This document shows, in pieces, positions 1 through 10,638 of a stretch of 64,000 nt of DNA (its first letter is position 1; every line of letters starts with the position of its first letter). The DNA comes from Termitomyces sp. T153. Lineage: Eukaryota; Basidiomycota; Agaricomycetes; Agaricales; Lyophyllaceae. The translations under genes were made by a program, and so were the position numbers. The notes under the pieces were generated by a model. That model was not told the origin of the DNA. It searched no databases and worked only from the letters and a program-made list of their open reading frames with translations. The DNA is taken from assembly GCA_018296165.2 (NCBI GenBank), contig JACKQL020000103.1, positions 62,001-126,000 of the forward strand, given 5' to 3'.

Positions 1-731
1 TAGCCAAGTTGTTGAGTCATCTTAGTAAATTAAGAGCTATCTCCCCCATCATTATCATTTGGACCAGTGTCAACAGTGGAAACATGGAAGGGCTTGACTT
101 TCCTACCCTTCTTTCCCTTGCAATCATCAATATATTCTTCCAACTCCTTGATCATGGCTTCATAGCTCTATGGACCCTCAAGCAGCTTTGTCAGTGGCTT
201 TTGGCTCTTTAGTATGAAAGAAGGCAAGTAGCCAATGTTCTTCAGCAGCCATATGCAAGGTTCCATCTCTTGGCTCAATATTTCCAGCATGGTACTCCAT
301 GACCAGTCTGAATATCCTGTGAACTGCCTTGCTGCACCTTTAAAAGGTACCTGGTATTTTATCATGAATGGTCCTTCTGTCAAAGTGTCAAGAAATTGCA
401 AGATCAAGAATTCAAACTGGCACATACTTTCTTCATTTTCACTTATGTGTCACTGACATCCTTCTCATCTTCCTCCTCCTCCTGCTCTCTATGGCTCCAA
501 TCAACTTTATTAAGCTGCACTGCCTCCTCAGGACTGATTCCAAGAACTTGATTAACTATTGTGTCAAACATTTAGGAGTGATTTTTGGATACAGGAACAT
601 AGTGCCCTCCCAGATTGGTCAAGGCAGCAATTGCAGCAACTTCTGTATTATTCAGGCCCTGAGAAGCACCATTGAGTCCTGCAGATGTAATAGAAGGGTT
701 GCAATGAAGAGGGTGAGGCTTTGGATGTGAT
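1..731 (-). pseudogene. Degenerate mobile-element coding remnant
   Basis: Reading on the minus strand, 730 to about 168 gives a broken protein-like stretch, with phrases such as AAIAALTNLGGHYVP, QFLDTLTEGPFMIKYQ and WSWSTMLEIL, separated by stops. The block has almost no CpG and sits directly against a solo LTR that was inserted into it at 736. I do not recognise the protein family. The lack of CpG and the broken frame argue for an old mobile-element gene, not a host gene. Confidence 0.45.
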
Positions 732-736
732 GCTGG

Positions 737-1861
737 TGTCACAACCCATTCCCAGACCCCCAAACCTCTCCCCAAGCCACCCTGCTTCCCTGGAGCTTCC
801 CTCAACACCCCCTTGGCCTGCCCCAACCTTTGTTCACCCATAGTGCCCACCCTGGCTAACTCCAACACTTCTCTGGCAAACCCCAATGGTCTCCCTGGCA
901 AACTCCAACATGTTCCCTACAGGCCCCAACACTTCCCCTTCCCCTCCTGAGCCCATGGAACCTCCCAACACTGTTTGTGATCCCAGTGTGCATCACTGAA
1001 TTGCCACCATGGCTTACCCAATCAAGTCTGGAATATTATGCTGACCCCAGGGCAGCTTGCATTCCCATCTGATCCCATCAGTATATCACTGTAGCCTGCA
1101 AACCAATCATAACACCCATTGACTCTGTACAGCCCTAGCAAGCCCTGCTGTCAGACCTGCTATCCTTGAAGGAGTCCCAGTAGTTAGTATATAAGCTGTA
1201 GAGTAGTATCCTTTACTCTAGTCTTGATATTACCTACCTTACCTATGTGCTGTTGATCATTTCTTTGTGTTTTGTGTCTCCTTGTTATTATTCCTCTTAT
1301 CTCAGTCTCCCAGTCTAGTCTTGTCTCTGTTTCTCATCATTGTCTCATTATTGTCTCATATCTCTGCTTCAATCTATTTTTGTTCTTGTCTCAATCTTGC
1401 CTCAACTCCATCTTGTCTTGCTTGTCTTTATTTCCCTTTATCATGCCTAAGTTCCCTTCAACTTTAGCACCATTACAAACTCTGCACCTATGATTACAAC
1501 TCCCAAACATTCATAGCCAACTCTGGACCTTGCTTTATGCTCACTCCAAAATCCATCATCATCCATTGATCCCCCATCAAACTCTGACCCTGCTCTCATC
1601 ACTTGTGCAGCCTCTGTTTGCCCTGCACCTTCAACACTTGCCTCCAGACTTTACCTGAGTCTTCCCCAAGCCTAACCCCTCCTTGTACCTTGTCTTAGAC
1701 TCCCCCAGACCACTGCTTGGACCACTTCCTTTGGCTTACCCTTGCAAGTATCTGAAGTCCAGACCCCTCCAAAGCATCAGGTTATCAGTGCAGGACATTG
1801 TATCCACCTAGTAAGGACTTGCCCAGTTAAGCTGAGCCCCCATGGTCAGCAGAACCTGACA
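737..1861 (+). mobile_element. Solo LTR, family A, with 5-bp target duplication
   Basis: The repeat begins TGTCACAACCC and ends AACCTGACA, a TGTCA/TGACA terminal inverted repeat. It is flanked by a perfect 5-bp duplication GCTGG (732-736 and 1862-1866). The same ends and internal sequence recur at 8508-10606 and 52927-53988. There is no internal retrotransposon domain, so this is a solo LTR left by LTR-LTR recombination. CpG is essentially absent. Length 1125 bp. Confidence 0.88.
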
Positions 1862-1866
1862 GCTGG

Positions 1867-3480
1867 TGTGGGTGTAAGCATTGTGTTCTCTGCTGTTTAA
1901 GCTTTCTTCCAGTCTTGAATTGTTCTTCATTCTTTTTGTTTTCCATTGTTACCAGCACTTAAGTGATAGTAAGGATGTATTGGCAGGGGGAGAAACAGTG
2001 TCTATGTTGCCAAATTCCAGACTCAATTTGAACCAAATTTGAGTAACAACAATTTGATATGCTATTTTGACAAGTAATGACACAGTATCCCTCCACTGCC
2101 CTACATAACTGCTATGAAAGTATTCTGATGTATTTAGACTAATTTTTCAATGGCTTGTTCTGCCAGAATAGCTCACCAATGTTTGCAATGGTGACTGAAA
2201 AATGTGGATATCAAATTTCTATAATTTCTGATTTCAATTACACACTGCATTAGCTACAACATAGAAGAGTAATCACTAGAAAGTATGAATCCAAATAGTG
2301 CATGTGTTCTTGAGTTATTGTTTGCCAAAGATTTGACTCTGAAAGTGACAATAAGAACAATAAAGTTTGCAAGTGCATCACTAATGAGTCCAATATATTT
2401 GGAATATTCTGGTTTGTTGGTAACTATGATGCTGACCTGGACTTGTTGCTTACCATGGACCTTTCAGTTGGGGAGGGGGTATCATATCTTCCATTGTACA
2501 GAGAACTCTAGAATGTTTGGCAAAACTAAACCCACCTCAGGATATTGTGTGTTTGAATATAACAAATAGTTGGCATATCATGTAAATAATCTAGTTGGTC
2601 TCACCCTACACAGCACAAAATAATGTCCTTCCAGAAGTAAGGAGCAAGCTGAATGAGGGATGTATTTGATGCATGTCACATGGTGTGACAAGTTGAGCTG
2701 ATGATTTTACTATGGCCATCTCAAGTGCTAGAACTGAATAAGGCCTACTACATCCCTTGATTTTTCCCTACTGACCCACACCTCCCTGTTTGATATTGAT
2801 TTTGAACTCTTTTGATTTCATATCAGATATTTTCTATTCTCCCTATTGTATTCTTTTACATTTGCACATTCTATCCTTCTTTTTGCAGGAGGGATCATAC
2901 TTCCTGTTGCACAGAGAATTTGCTGAAAGAACAGTTTTTGCATCTGAATATCCAAATAATTAGTTAATCAAGTCACATGGCTTCAAATTTTGAAAACATT
3001 TACCACACTAATCACATTACACAGAAAACCCTCAATCTATCCTACATCTCAGAAAGTGGAAGTGTCAGAAAATGAAATGAGTCTTGCTTCATGGGCATCA
3101 TGCACTAGTATCATTTTCATCATGTATGTTGTGCTACACCACCTTAACTATGTTTTCTTTGTTCGTCACACCTAGGTATGTTGAGTTCTTACATGGCATC
3201 TCCACACTTCTTATTTCACCTGCCTAGTTACATTGACTTCATCTAGGTCATGATCACAGTTTGTTTCACATTGACATGCATGGAACAGAGTTACATTGGC
3301 TTTATTTAGCCCATTTCTAAGCATCCCCCTCCACTGTATATTGATCTTGGACAGATACAAGGTCAGCTTAGAATTGATAGCACGCAAGTTTTGATTTATT
3401 GTCCCTATTGTCCTATTGCATAGTGATTACAACTATATAACAACAATCATCTACCATCGTAGTTACTTTCATAGCTTCAC
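1867..3480. other. CpG-poor intergenic repeat-like DNA, no gene seen
   Basis: This stretch is AT-rich and CpG-depleted to about 3370 and contains only short reading frames without recognisable domains. Two loosely similar segments near 2480-2560 and 2890-2965 share words such as ACAGAGAA, which may be a decayed repeat. CpG reappears after about 3380, marking entry into the first gene island. Confidence 0.5.
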
Positions 3481-3494
3481 ACTAATAAGAGACG

Positions 3495-4826
3495 TCAGTT
3501 TCGTCCGAGTCCACTTAACCATGCATCTATCATTTTATTGTCACGACAGGTATTAAAAGCCTCCCATCGTTCCTCTCCTAAGATACCTCTGATCCAATCC
3601 TCTGCATCTCTTTCAACATGAGAATTGGGGCCAGCCTCAAGCTGATCGATGTCATTCGTGAGGACCGTGAGGTCAGGAAATACCCAGTCAAATCGTGGCT
3701 TGCCGCCAAATGCAAGGTCAGTTACCAGTTTCATCTGGGTTACAGATCCTAGCTTCTCGATCCAGACTTTACATGCATAGCAACGCTTCTGGCTGCACCC
3801 AATGACTATATCACGGTCCAAGACAATGTTGCGCTTCACCACGTCCAGAAAAAGGCGAATCTCGGGATGTACAAATAGAGCGACTTCAATGGACCCCTCC
3901 TGATCCCCACTCCAACCCGAAAACTTCGTGTTCATCATTGAAAGCATGATATCCTTTGCATCATCTTTCAAGTTTGAGTCTTCAACAAAGGTTTTCTTGA
4001 ATCGGTTCCCAACTGCTACTGTATCCAGCATGCGTTTGATGTTCACATATCCAACATCCGTGACCCATTCACCACGTATCTCTCCCTCGAGTCTTCGGAG
4101 AAACTTTATAGCATACGCTATGTCGATATACTGCGTCACTTTTGCCAGACGTCGCTTCAATCTCGTATGACAATATGTGGAGAAAAACTGGGAGTCGAAG
4201 AGTGTCCTCGTAGCGTACAGTAATTGAACAAAATCTATCCAGGAGGTACGCATATTTCCAAATTCCTGATTTCCGGCAAGATAATCATTGCAGAGATTAA
4301 GGACGTGAACAAGAGTCCGTGGAACTTCGGCGGGTACTGTCTGGTTCAACCCGTTCATTTTGAGAAATGCCCGAGACCAACGCCCTTGAAATTCATGCAT
4401 CGAAGGATCTAAGTTAGGCTCGTATTCGTTGGCCACCTCGCACAGAAACCCGAAATCCTTCACAAAGGATGTACGGAGTTTACGAATCCTCTTGTTGACT
4501 TGATCAGCACTGCGTCGGGAGAGAAAAGGTATGAGATCGAGCCAATCTTTAGCTGCTGTTAATTCTTTCAAGAGTGATGCGGCAGCGGCACGATCTTCAT
4601 CATTAACACATCCACCCTTCGCCAGGATGAGTGTGGCGGGTGTGTCCTGATAGTAGCAGGCAATTACGCCATCTGATCGACCAGTCGTCAAGTAAGTTGC
4701 CACAGCATCAAGGATGGTCAAGGTGGACGCATGTTCCGCTGGCACTTTACTTCTACCAAGAATGTTTGAGCGCAGTTTGCCCAAAAACCACAAATTTTCT
4801 GTAAGCTTTTCTTGAGTGGTGGACAT
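3495..4826 (-). CDS. OTT_1508-type deaminase-like protein (paralogue 1)
   Basis: A single uninterrupted 443-residue frame starts at an ATG. The C-terminal part has a deaminase-like zinc signature: His320-Pro-Glu322 followed by the pair C349-Y-A-C352, with GCSQKRC just before. The same layout occurs in the divergent neighbour at 5614-7119, which also shares the TGRSDGVIA/TGRSGDVVA segment in the N-terminal half, so the two are paralogues. The pattern matches the fungal OTT_1508-like deaminase family (PF14441), often expanded in basidiomycetes. The usual HAE is HPE here; the zinc ligand and catalytic Glu are kept. Substrate unknown. A TATA-like stretch lies only about 25-40 bp upstream of the ATG, so the 5' UTR would be very short. 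The family call is from memory of the motif; no search was done. Confidence 0.75.
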   Translation of the reverse strand: MSTTQEKLTENLWFLGKLRSNILGRSKVPAEHASTLTILDAVATYLTTGRSDGVIACYYQDTPATLILAKGGCVNDEDRAAAASLLKELTAAKDWLDLIPFLSRRSADQVNKRIRKLRTSFVKDFGFLCEVANEYEPNLDPSMHEFQGRWSRAFLKMNGLNQTVPAEVPRTLVHVLNLCNDYLAGNQEFGNMRTSWIDFVQLLYATRTLFDSQFFSTYCHTRLKRRLAKVTQYIDIAYAIKFLRRLEGEIRGEWVTDVGYVNIKRMLDTVAVGNRFKKTFVEDSNLKDDAKDIMLSMMNTKFSGWSGDQEGSIEVALFVHPEIRLFLDVVKRNIVLDRDIVIGCSQKRCYACKVWIEKLGSVTQMKLVTDLAFGGKPRFDWVFPDLTVLTNDIDQLEAGPNSHVERDAEDWIRGILGEERWEAFNTCRDNKMIDAWLSGLGRN

Positions 4827-4849
4827 TGAATATGTTTCAAAGTCCGAAG

Positions 4850-4864
4850 GTTATAAATATATAA
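4850..4864 (-). promoter_or_regulatory. TATA-like element for the minus-strand deaminase gene
   Basis: On the minus strand this reads as an AT stretch containing TATATTTATAA, 25-40 bp upstream of the ATG at 4826. It is the best core-promoter candidate in the divergent interval for this gene. Position is the only support. Confidence 0.4.
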
Positions 4865-4950
4865 TCCCTAATTATCAATGATCTTATCTGGATCTCAGAC
4901 ATGCCATATATCGAAACGCTGTACGATTCAACCTTACGGAGGGTCCGGTC

Positions 4951-5006
4951 CTTGGCTCGTAAGCGCTGATCGTGCTGGAGTGCTGAGCGAAATCATCTGT
5001 CTTGGT
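4951..5006 (+). repeat. Inverted repeat arm (partner at 8086-8141)
   Basis: About 56 bp beginning CTTGGCTCGTAAGCGCTGAT is found again in reverse complement at 8086-8141 with only a few substitutions, mostly C/T or G/A. The two arms enclose the second deaminase gene and its promoter. This may be the remnant of a duplicated promoter from another paralogue, or a small transposable repeat. Confidence 0.8.
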
Positions 5007-5009
5007 GAA

Positions 5010-5126
5010 TTGTTGTACTTGACTACAATTGTCCAAACACAACAGAAAGAACAAGCAAATCCGTAATCTTATAATTTCAGGAACTGCTTGTTATAGTGAT
5101 TGAATACCCGAGAGAGGAAACAAGAG
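5010..5126 (+). repeat. Direct repeat copy 1 in the divergent deaminase promoter
   Basis: This copy runs from TTGTTGTACTTGACTACAAT to GAGAGAGGAAACAAGAG and matches 5363-5487 over its whole length, with scattered substitutions and one short insertion. Both copies lie between the divergent starts of the paralogous deaminase genes, so each gene may carry its own ancestral upstream module. Confidence 0.8.
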
Positions 5127-5362
5127 GTGAGTCAATCAAATTATTGTACTTGAATACAGTAGGAAGCACAATTGTTGTACAATCAACTCCAGAATCCCAT
5201 GACGAAACGTTCCATACCTTCGCCCGAAACAGGTGTATTCAAGATTCAAACTAACGGATTCAATTCTTCAATATTTCAAGGTTCAGTGCTGATTATTCTG
5301 CTGAAGTACTGAACAGAATCATGTGCCTGGTTACTATGTACTTGACTGCAATAAGGGCACAA

Positions 5363-5487
5363 TTGTTGTACTTGACTACAATTGTTCGAACATAACAAAC
5401 AGAACAGGCAACTCCGTTATCCTATGGCGATCAGATTTCAAGAACTGCTTGTTATACTAATTAGATATCCGAGAGAGGAAACAAGAG
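5363..5487 (+). repeat. Direct repeat copy 2 in the divergent deaminase promoter
   Basis: Second copy of the module at 5010-5126, ending in the same GAGAGAGGAAACAAGAG word. An ATG at 5488 directly follows the repeat; in copy 1 the matching position reads GTG. That ATG lies upstream of a good TATA element, so it is probably not the start codon. Confidence 0.8.
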
Positions 5488-5510
5488 ATGGCTCAATCAT
5501 GGAATTGGAG

Positions 5511-5518
5511 ATATAAAA
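5511..5518 (+). promoter_or_regulatory. TATA box for the plus-strand deaminase gene
   Basis: ATATAAAA lies about 100 bp upstream of the chosen ATG at 5614. With transcription starting some 30 bp downstream it would exclude the ATG at 5488 and favour the internal start. Confidence 0.5.
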
Positions 5519-5613
5519 TTCATGGTAAAACATATGCTTACCCACATCTCAACACAACCTCTCACTTTCAGCACAGCTCTCATACTTACTCGATCCCCAG
5601 CATAATACTCATC

Positions 5614-7119
5614 ATGCCACGTCCAAACCGTCAAACACAACAACAAATTCTGTCACAAACCCTCAACTTATTGGAGTCCACCAACTACCAAGATCCCCAG
5701 GCTATAAGAAGCAACGTTGACCGACGAACAGATAAATCTAATGACGAGATTCGAATTTTAGATACTATTGCACTATGCATCTCAACTGGTCGATCAGGAG
5801 ATGTTGTGGCATCTGCAATCAAATATACAGACAAGGGAGAAATGATCATTTATTTGGCGAGAAACGGTGAACCAGTGGTACCGAAGGATGTCAGCAGCGC
5901 GTCAGATCTCTTGAACAAACTACGAGCATCAAAGCATCAATCTATGCTCGACATACTGCCTTGGGTTGCCTCTCATGGTCCGGAAAAGGTTCAAAAGCGT
6001 GTCAATAAACTCAGAGAACTGGTCAGCGAGGACAAGAACGGAATCTTTCAAAGATTTCTCAATCGTCAGATTAAAAACTATCACATTTCCCTGCAGAACG
6101 GCATCAAAGCAGAATTTCCAGATTATGCCAGTGGTGAATATCTGAAATCCACAGGTTATGATATACAGCATATTCAAGTTGATTCCTCAACTGTTCAGGC
6201 TATTCTAATGGGGATACTCAAGAAATTTGATGAAGACTTGATCTTCGATACTCGGACGTCATCTCACTCTAGATTTCAGTCTCTTGTACTTGCAGCAACC
6301 ACCTTGCGTAAATCCTTGTTCTTGAAAGATTTGTTGGAGACACTCGAGTATGCCAGTAGCATCGACGCTCCAAATCCGTTCTTTGAAAAAGCGTCCCAAT
6401 TCTACCGTAATGTCAACAAAGTCTCTCAGTACATTCGCATCATTGACCTCATCCAATACGTTCAGAGGGAAATGAGCTGTAAGATCCAGTGGGTCTATGG
6501 GACCAACATGGGCAATACGTTGTGTCATGAATCTCAACGCTTGGAGCTTCAAAGTGCCTCAACTACCGCGTTGGAGACTGCGAAGCGGTTGAAACTGCCA
6601 ATACAACCTACATCTGAACAGCTGCTGGAGTGTTTTCGGAAAATGAATCCTTTCCGCCCTTCTGCACAAAAAGAGAATCCATTGGTGAAGCGCCGCGTGA
6701 ATACTTGTGTCCATGCAGAACTCAAGCTTATTGTCTTCCTTCTGAGCATAACCCCACAAAGATCGCAAGATCAGGAGATAGAGCACCGGCCCATTGGATG
6801 CAGTAAGAGAAGTTGTCTGTATTGCACTTTTTGGATTGATGAGTTGCGAGAAATATTGAAACCTACTGTTCACCGGTTCATTTATTACACTGCTGGAAGC
6901 CATGGATCTCCATATGCAACGTGTGCATGGGTTGGGCCTTTCAGAGAGGATCTGAATGAGCTATGTAGCAACAGGGTTGAAGTGAGACTCAGAGGCCTGG
7001 TGAATGAACGAGTCAAAGTATTGTTTAATCCGAGTGAGCAAGGACACATCAAGAAGAAATCGGAGGATCACGCATCAGCGTCTGAAGACGAGTCGGGTCA
7101 AGCATCTAACAGATTTTAA
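5614..7119 (+). CDS. OTT_1508-type deaminase-like protein (paralogue 2)
   Basis: An intronless frame of 501 residues from the preferred ATG, which gives MPRPNRQTQQQ. An in-frame ATG at 5488 would add 42 residues but lies before the TATA box and in a promoter repeat. The deaminase signature is clear: His367-Ala-Glu369, then GCSKRSC and the pair C401-L-Y-C404, followed by FWIDEL. This is the canonical HAE plus CxxC zinc site of cytidine-deaminase-like folds and resembles fungal OTT_1508-like deaminases (PF14441). The N-terminal half carries the TGRSGDVVA motif shared with the divergent paralogue at 3495-4826. The C-terminus is basic and Ser/Glu-rich. Substrate and role are unknown; the family has been linked to conflict systems, which is inference here. 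Confidence 0.8.
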   Translation: MPRPNRQTQQQILSQTLNLLESTNYQDPQAIRSNVDRRTDKSNDEIRILDTIALCISTGRSGDVVASAIKYTDKGEMIIYLARNGEPVVPKDVSSASDLLNKLRASKHQSMLDILPWVASHGPEKVQKRVNKLRELVSEDKNGIFQRFLNRQIKNYHISLQNGIKAEFPDYASGEYLKSTGYDIQHIQVDSSTVQAILMGILKKFDEDLIFDTRTSSHSRFQSLVLAATTLRKSLFLKDLLETLEYASSIDAPNPFFEKASQFYRNVNKVSQYIRIIDLIQYVQREMSCKIQWVYGTNMGNTLCHESQRLELQSASTTALETAKRLKLPIQPTSEQLLECFRKMNPFRPSAQKENPLVKRRVNTCVHAELKLIVFLLSITPQRSQDQEIEHRPIGCSKRSCLYCTFWIDELREILKPTVHRFIYYTAGSHGSPYATCAWVGPFREDLNELCSNRVEVRLRGLVNERVKVLFNPSEQGHIKKKSEDHASASEDESGQASNRF

Positions 7120-8507
7120 CAGTCATGAAGATATTCCCACAGTCGAGAGATGCCATCTGGGACCTATTAGCCTGAAATAATCTCAAGTTGTCTAATTCGG
7201 AGAAGGACAAAATTACTACTACTGTCTTGAACTTTGAAAGTTTACATATGACAGATCTCAACATTGTTACGGTTTACGACAAGAGTCGCTGTTTATACTG
7301 ATTGTGTAAATCAAGTTCATTGAACATGTAAATAATATATGGAAAGCACAATAAGAAATAGTATTATATATGTATTTCAACTTGGAGGACGGAAGAAGAT
7401 TGGAAATGAATCTCAGTACCAATAATTGGTTTCTGAGTTGAAATCGAGAAAAATATAAGTTTTTAATGTTTCCTGGACCCTCAGCAGCTCTCTGTTCGAA
7501 CGTTTGAAATTTCTTTACCAATATGCCCACAAGATGAAATGTAGTTCCATCCTGTCAACTAGCTCCTGGCATGGGGCACCCCAATTGATCCAATTAACTT
7601 TGAAAATGTAACTCGTTTTTCTTGCATTTTGTCCAACCAAGTTCGAGATTCCATGACTGACCCGGTGAGTGCAATGATCAAGAATACAAGAATTGGTTTC
7701 CTAGTCTTTGACAATTCTCATATAGCATATGAAATTCATAAAATACCATGGTTTCAGGTGGTAAATTGGTCTTATGCAAACTATCATGTTCTCCTCAAAC
7801 CGATTATGGCAAGGAGTGTGGCGCCAATTTATTCCGAGTTCCTCACCCCAATCTGAACCGCGCTGAGCCCACTCTTCAATGATGTCAAGAGACGAAATCA
7901 TAAATCTAACCCTCTGCCACTTGGAGTCAACTGAGAGGCACTGACCTTGTTGCGCCAGTTGCTTGCACAAGAGTGTAGGGTAGAAATAGGAAATAGAGCC
8001 GGATGATTACTTAAGTAGTGTAGAATGTGAATGGGTCATAGGAACTCAAAGCCAGAACATCATGTCTTTCCTTCGAGGCAACACAACCAAGCCAGATAAT
8101 TTTGCTCAGCACTCCAGCATGATCAGCGCTTACGAGCCAAGACAGAGTCAGTCTCTGGTGTTCTTAAGGGAGATATTTATCTGGTATATATCTACTATAA
8201 TCAGCTAAAGTAAATCACTCACAAATTGTGTCCAGATGATCTGGTATGTAAAGGCAGTGGAGCCTGATGAGACACTCACGCTACTAATATAGTCAACTGA
8301 GAACTGCAAGATGCTCACTGGTGGACTCGTGCCAGTTATTGTCATGTCAACAATGAGAACATACAGAGAGCAGTGGGTCTGGATGAACTTGAGGTGCAGA
8401 GAGGGGCAGATGAGACAAGGAGTGGGCTGAGATTGCATACACTGGCTCTTGGACAATATGGACAAAGAGGAATACATGTATAGTGCGGTTCACTTAGAGA
8501 CCACCAC
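7120..8507. other. Intergenic region holding the second inverted-repeat arm
   Basis: No convincing gene. AT-rich DNA with CpG present, so it is unlike the flanking repeats until about 8300. It carries the reverse-complement copy (8086-8141) of the 4951-5006 promoter segment, possibly the trace of a third paralogue or a rearrangement. The last 200 bp before 8508 becomes CpG-poor. Confidence 0.5.
8086..8141 (-). repeat. Inverted repeat arm (partner at 4951-5006)
   Basis: Reverse complement of the segment at 4951-5006, including the words CGTAAGCGCTGATC and TGCTGGAGTGCTGAGC, with few differences. See the partner entry. Confidence 0.8.
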
Positions 8508-10606
8508 TGTCACGACCCACCCCTTGGACCCCCAACAATGTTCCCAGCCCGCTTGCCTCCCCAGAGCCCCTCCCCCAATGCCTTGCCAAAGCCCCGAACC
8601 ATTGAACACCCTCCACAGCCATCCTGGGTAACTCCGATGCTTCTCTGGCAAACCCTGATGGCCCCCTGGCTAACTCTGACAACCTTGTCTGCAGCCATCG
8701 ATGCTCTCCTTGACTCTCCTGAGCCCCTGGAACCCTCCCCCACCATTCCTGACCCTGTCGTGCATCTCTGGCTCACCACCCTGGCTCACCTGACCTGCTC
8801 CAGAGCATCACAACAACCCTGGTGATGTGCTCCTATGCTGCCTAGTGCCATGCAGGAAACCTAAAAGAGAGAACCTAACACTAGTCACTAGATAGGGTAG
8901 CTAGCAGTAGGAAGTTAATAGTAGAGGGTGAGTCAGTAACCGTCCCAGAGAACAAGAGCCAATATTGTGTTGAAAGGTGAAGTTGGAAGGATTGTTATTG
9001 CTAGCCTGAGTTGCTAGTGACAGAAAGAGGAATAGGTGAAGGCAAGAAATGTTGCTAAGACAAAGCAAACTCTTAACAGTGGTAGAGGAGTTGGGAAGTA
9101 GGGTAGAAAGGGGAAGATGGTAATAGGAAAGCTGAATCAAAGGACAAATGTAAACTGGTCACTAGCCACAGTCACTAATGTCACTAAGCTGAAATAACGT
9201 GAAGGGCACCCATAGTTGGTATCACACTAGATCAAGGTCAAAGTTGATAAGACTTGTTGCTAAGTCAAAGTCAATGGCAAGTAAGGAATAGAGTGAAAGT
9301 ATAGGCAAAGTGAAATTTCAAGCTGGTAGACTTAGAGATAGATGGATTCCATTCAAGGGGGATCTATCCAAGTCAATTTTCTTGTTCCAAGTGTTTATGT
9401 ACAAGCAGTATTTATGTGGTTCCAAAGTATAGTATGGGAAAGTAAGCAAATAGTTGCCACTAGCAACAGCATCTGTCAATGTGTTTATGGTCTGTACAAG
9501 GCATCAGTCTGTAACTAGGTGAAAAACTATAAGTGAAGTCTCTGCAGTGTAGACACCGTTCAAGTATGTTGGTCAAATTTGACAAGGGGAATGATAGCAA
9601 AAGGTACATGTCTGGCAATATGCTCATATATGGCAAGAGAAAGCCATTTTGTCACCAGAGTCACTAGAGTTGCTAATAATTGTTGCTAGGAAGGGTCTAG
9701 GCCTTGCTGATCTAGGCCCAAGTTCCAGGCTCCACATGCTAAAGTCCCATGCTAAGGCTACCTTGGTCCAGACCTTGGGCTAGGCCCCATGTGCTGAGTG
9801 TCATGACTTGTGCCAAATTTAAAATAGTCAGCTGCCGCTAAGTCTGAAATGCCAAAATGGTGCTCAGCAACAACTGGGGCTCATCACCAGAGTGGCCTGC
9901 ATCCCCAGCTGATCCCATCAGAATGTTGCTGCAGCCCACCCCCTTGATTGCACCCAATACCCATCAACTCCATGCAGCTCCGTCAAGCCCCACCACCATA
10001 TCCACTGTCCTCCAGAGCTATCCAGTAGTCAGTATATAAGTTGTAGAGTAGCTCCTTGTACTCTAGTCTTGATATTACATTAACTGGTTACTTGTGCCTC
10101 ATGTTTCTTCCTGCCTCTGTTTCTATTTCTAACCTTGAATCTATCTCTTTTCTCAGTCTCATCTCAATCTCCTTTGTTTCTCTAAGTTCTTGTTATTTCC
10201 AACATCAGTACAAACTCTGCACACATGCTACAAACTCCAAACATTCTTATGACAACCCTGCCCTTGCTCTTTGCTTGGCCCCAGAACCATCAAGTCTTGA
10301 TTGATCCCTCCATCAAACTCCAGCTCTGCTCCCATCACTTGTAAAGCCTCCATTTGCCCTGCAATCAATTTGGATGCTTACAAACTTGTTCCTGATGCCC
10401 ACCCAAGCCCAATGTCTAATATACTTAGTCTTAGACTTATTCAGGCCACTCTGGACTCGCTTGGACTGCTCTCCTTAGCTCCCCCTTGCAAGTCCCTTTA
10501 CTCTGTGCCAACTCCAGAGTGCTAGGTTATAAGTGCAGGACATTGCATCTGCCTAGTAAGGACTTGCCCAGTGTAGCTGAGCTCCTATAGTCAGTGGAAC
10601 CTGACA
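8508..10606 (+). mobile_element. 5' LTR of a Ty3 element (family A), split by a nested LTR
   Basis: The left part (8508-8822) begins TGTCACGACCC. The right part (9887-10606) carries the family A downstream half, including CTGATCCCATCAG, GTATATAAG and the end GGAACCTGACA. The 1.06-kb interval between them is a separate solo LTR. No matching 5-bp duplication is found around 8508 and 10606; instead a gag-like frame starts 33 bp downstream, so this is the 5' LTR of a truncated element, not a solo LTR. More CpG is kept than in the copy at 737, so it may be younger or decayed differently. Confidence 0.82.
8823..9886 (-). mobile_element. Nested solo LTR of the TGATG...CATCA family
   Basis: Begins TGATGTGCTCCTATG and ends CTCATCA on the plus strand. 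It matches 62364-63397 along its length and, in reverse orientation, has the same ends as the LTR at 45549-46508 (TGATGAG-CCC, TTGCTGAG, CTGCATGGCA). Hence it lies on the minus strand. It interrupts a family A LTR. The exact edges are set by similarity between copies; no clean target duplication is seen. Confidence 0.75.
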
Positions 10607-10638
10607 TAATATCAAGACTCCCCCTTATCCTGTTCTCA

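Noticed and set aside
5488..5613. Upstream ATG extending the plus-strand deaminase by 42 residues
   Set aside because: It lies at the end of a promoter repeat and upstream of a TATA box; the added residues have no counterpart in the paralogue.
3495..7119. A causal link between the two deaminases and the CpG loss in repeats
   Set aside because: Tempting, but CpG decay by methylation needs no such enzyme, and nothing in the sequence links the two.
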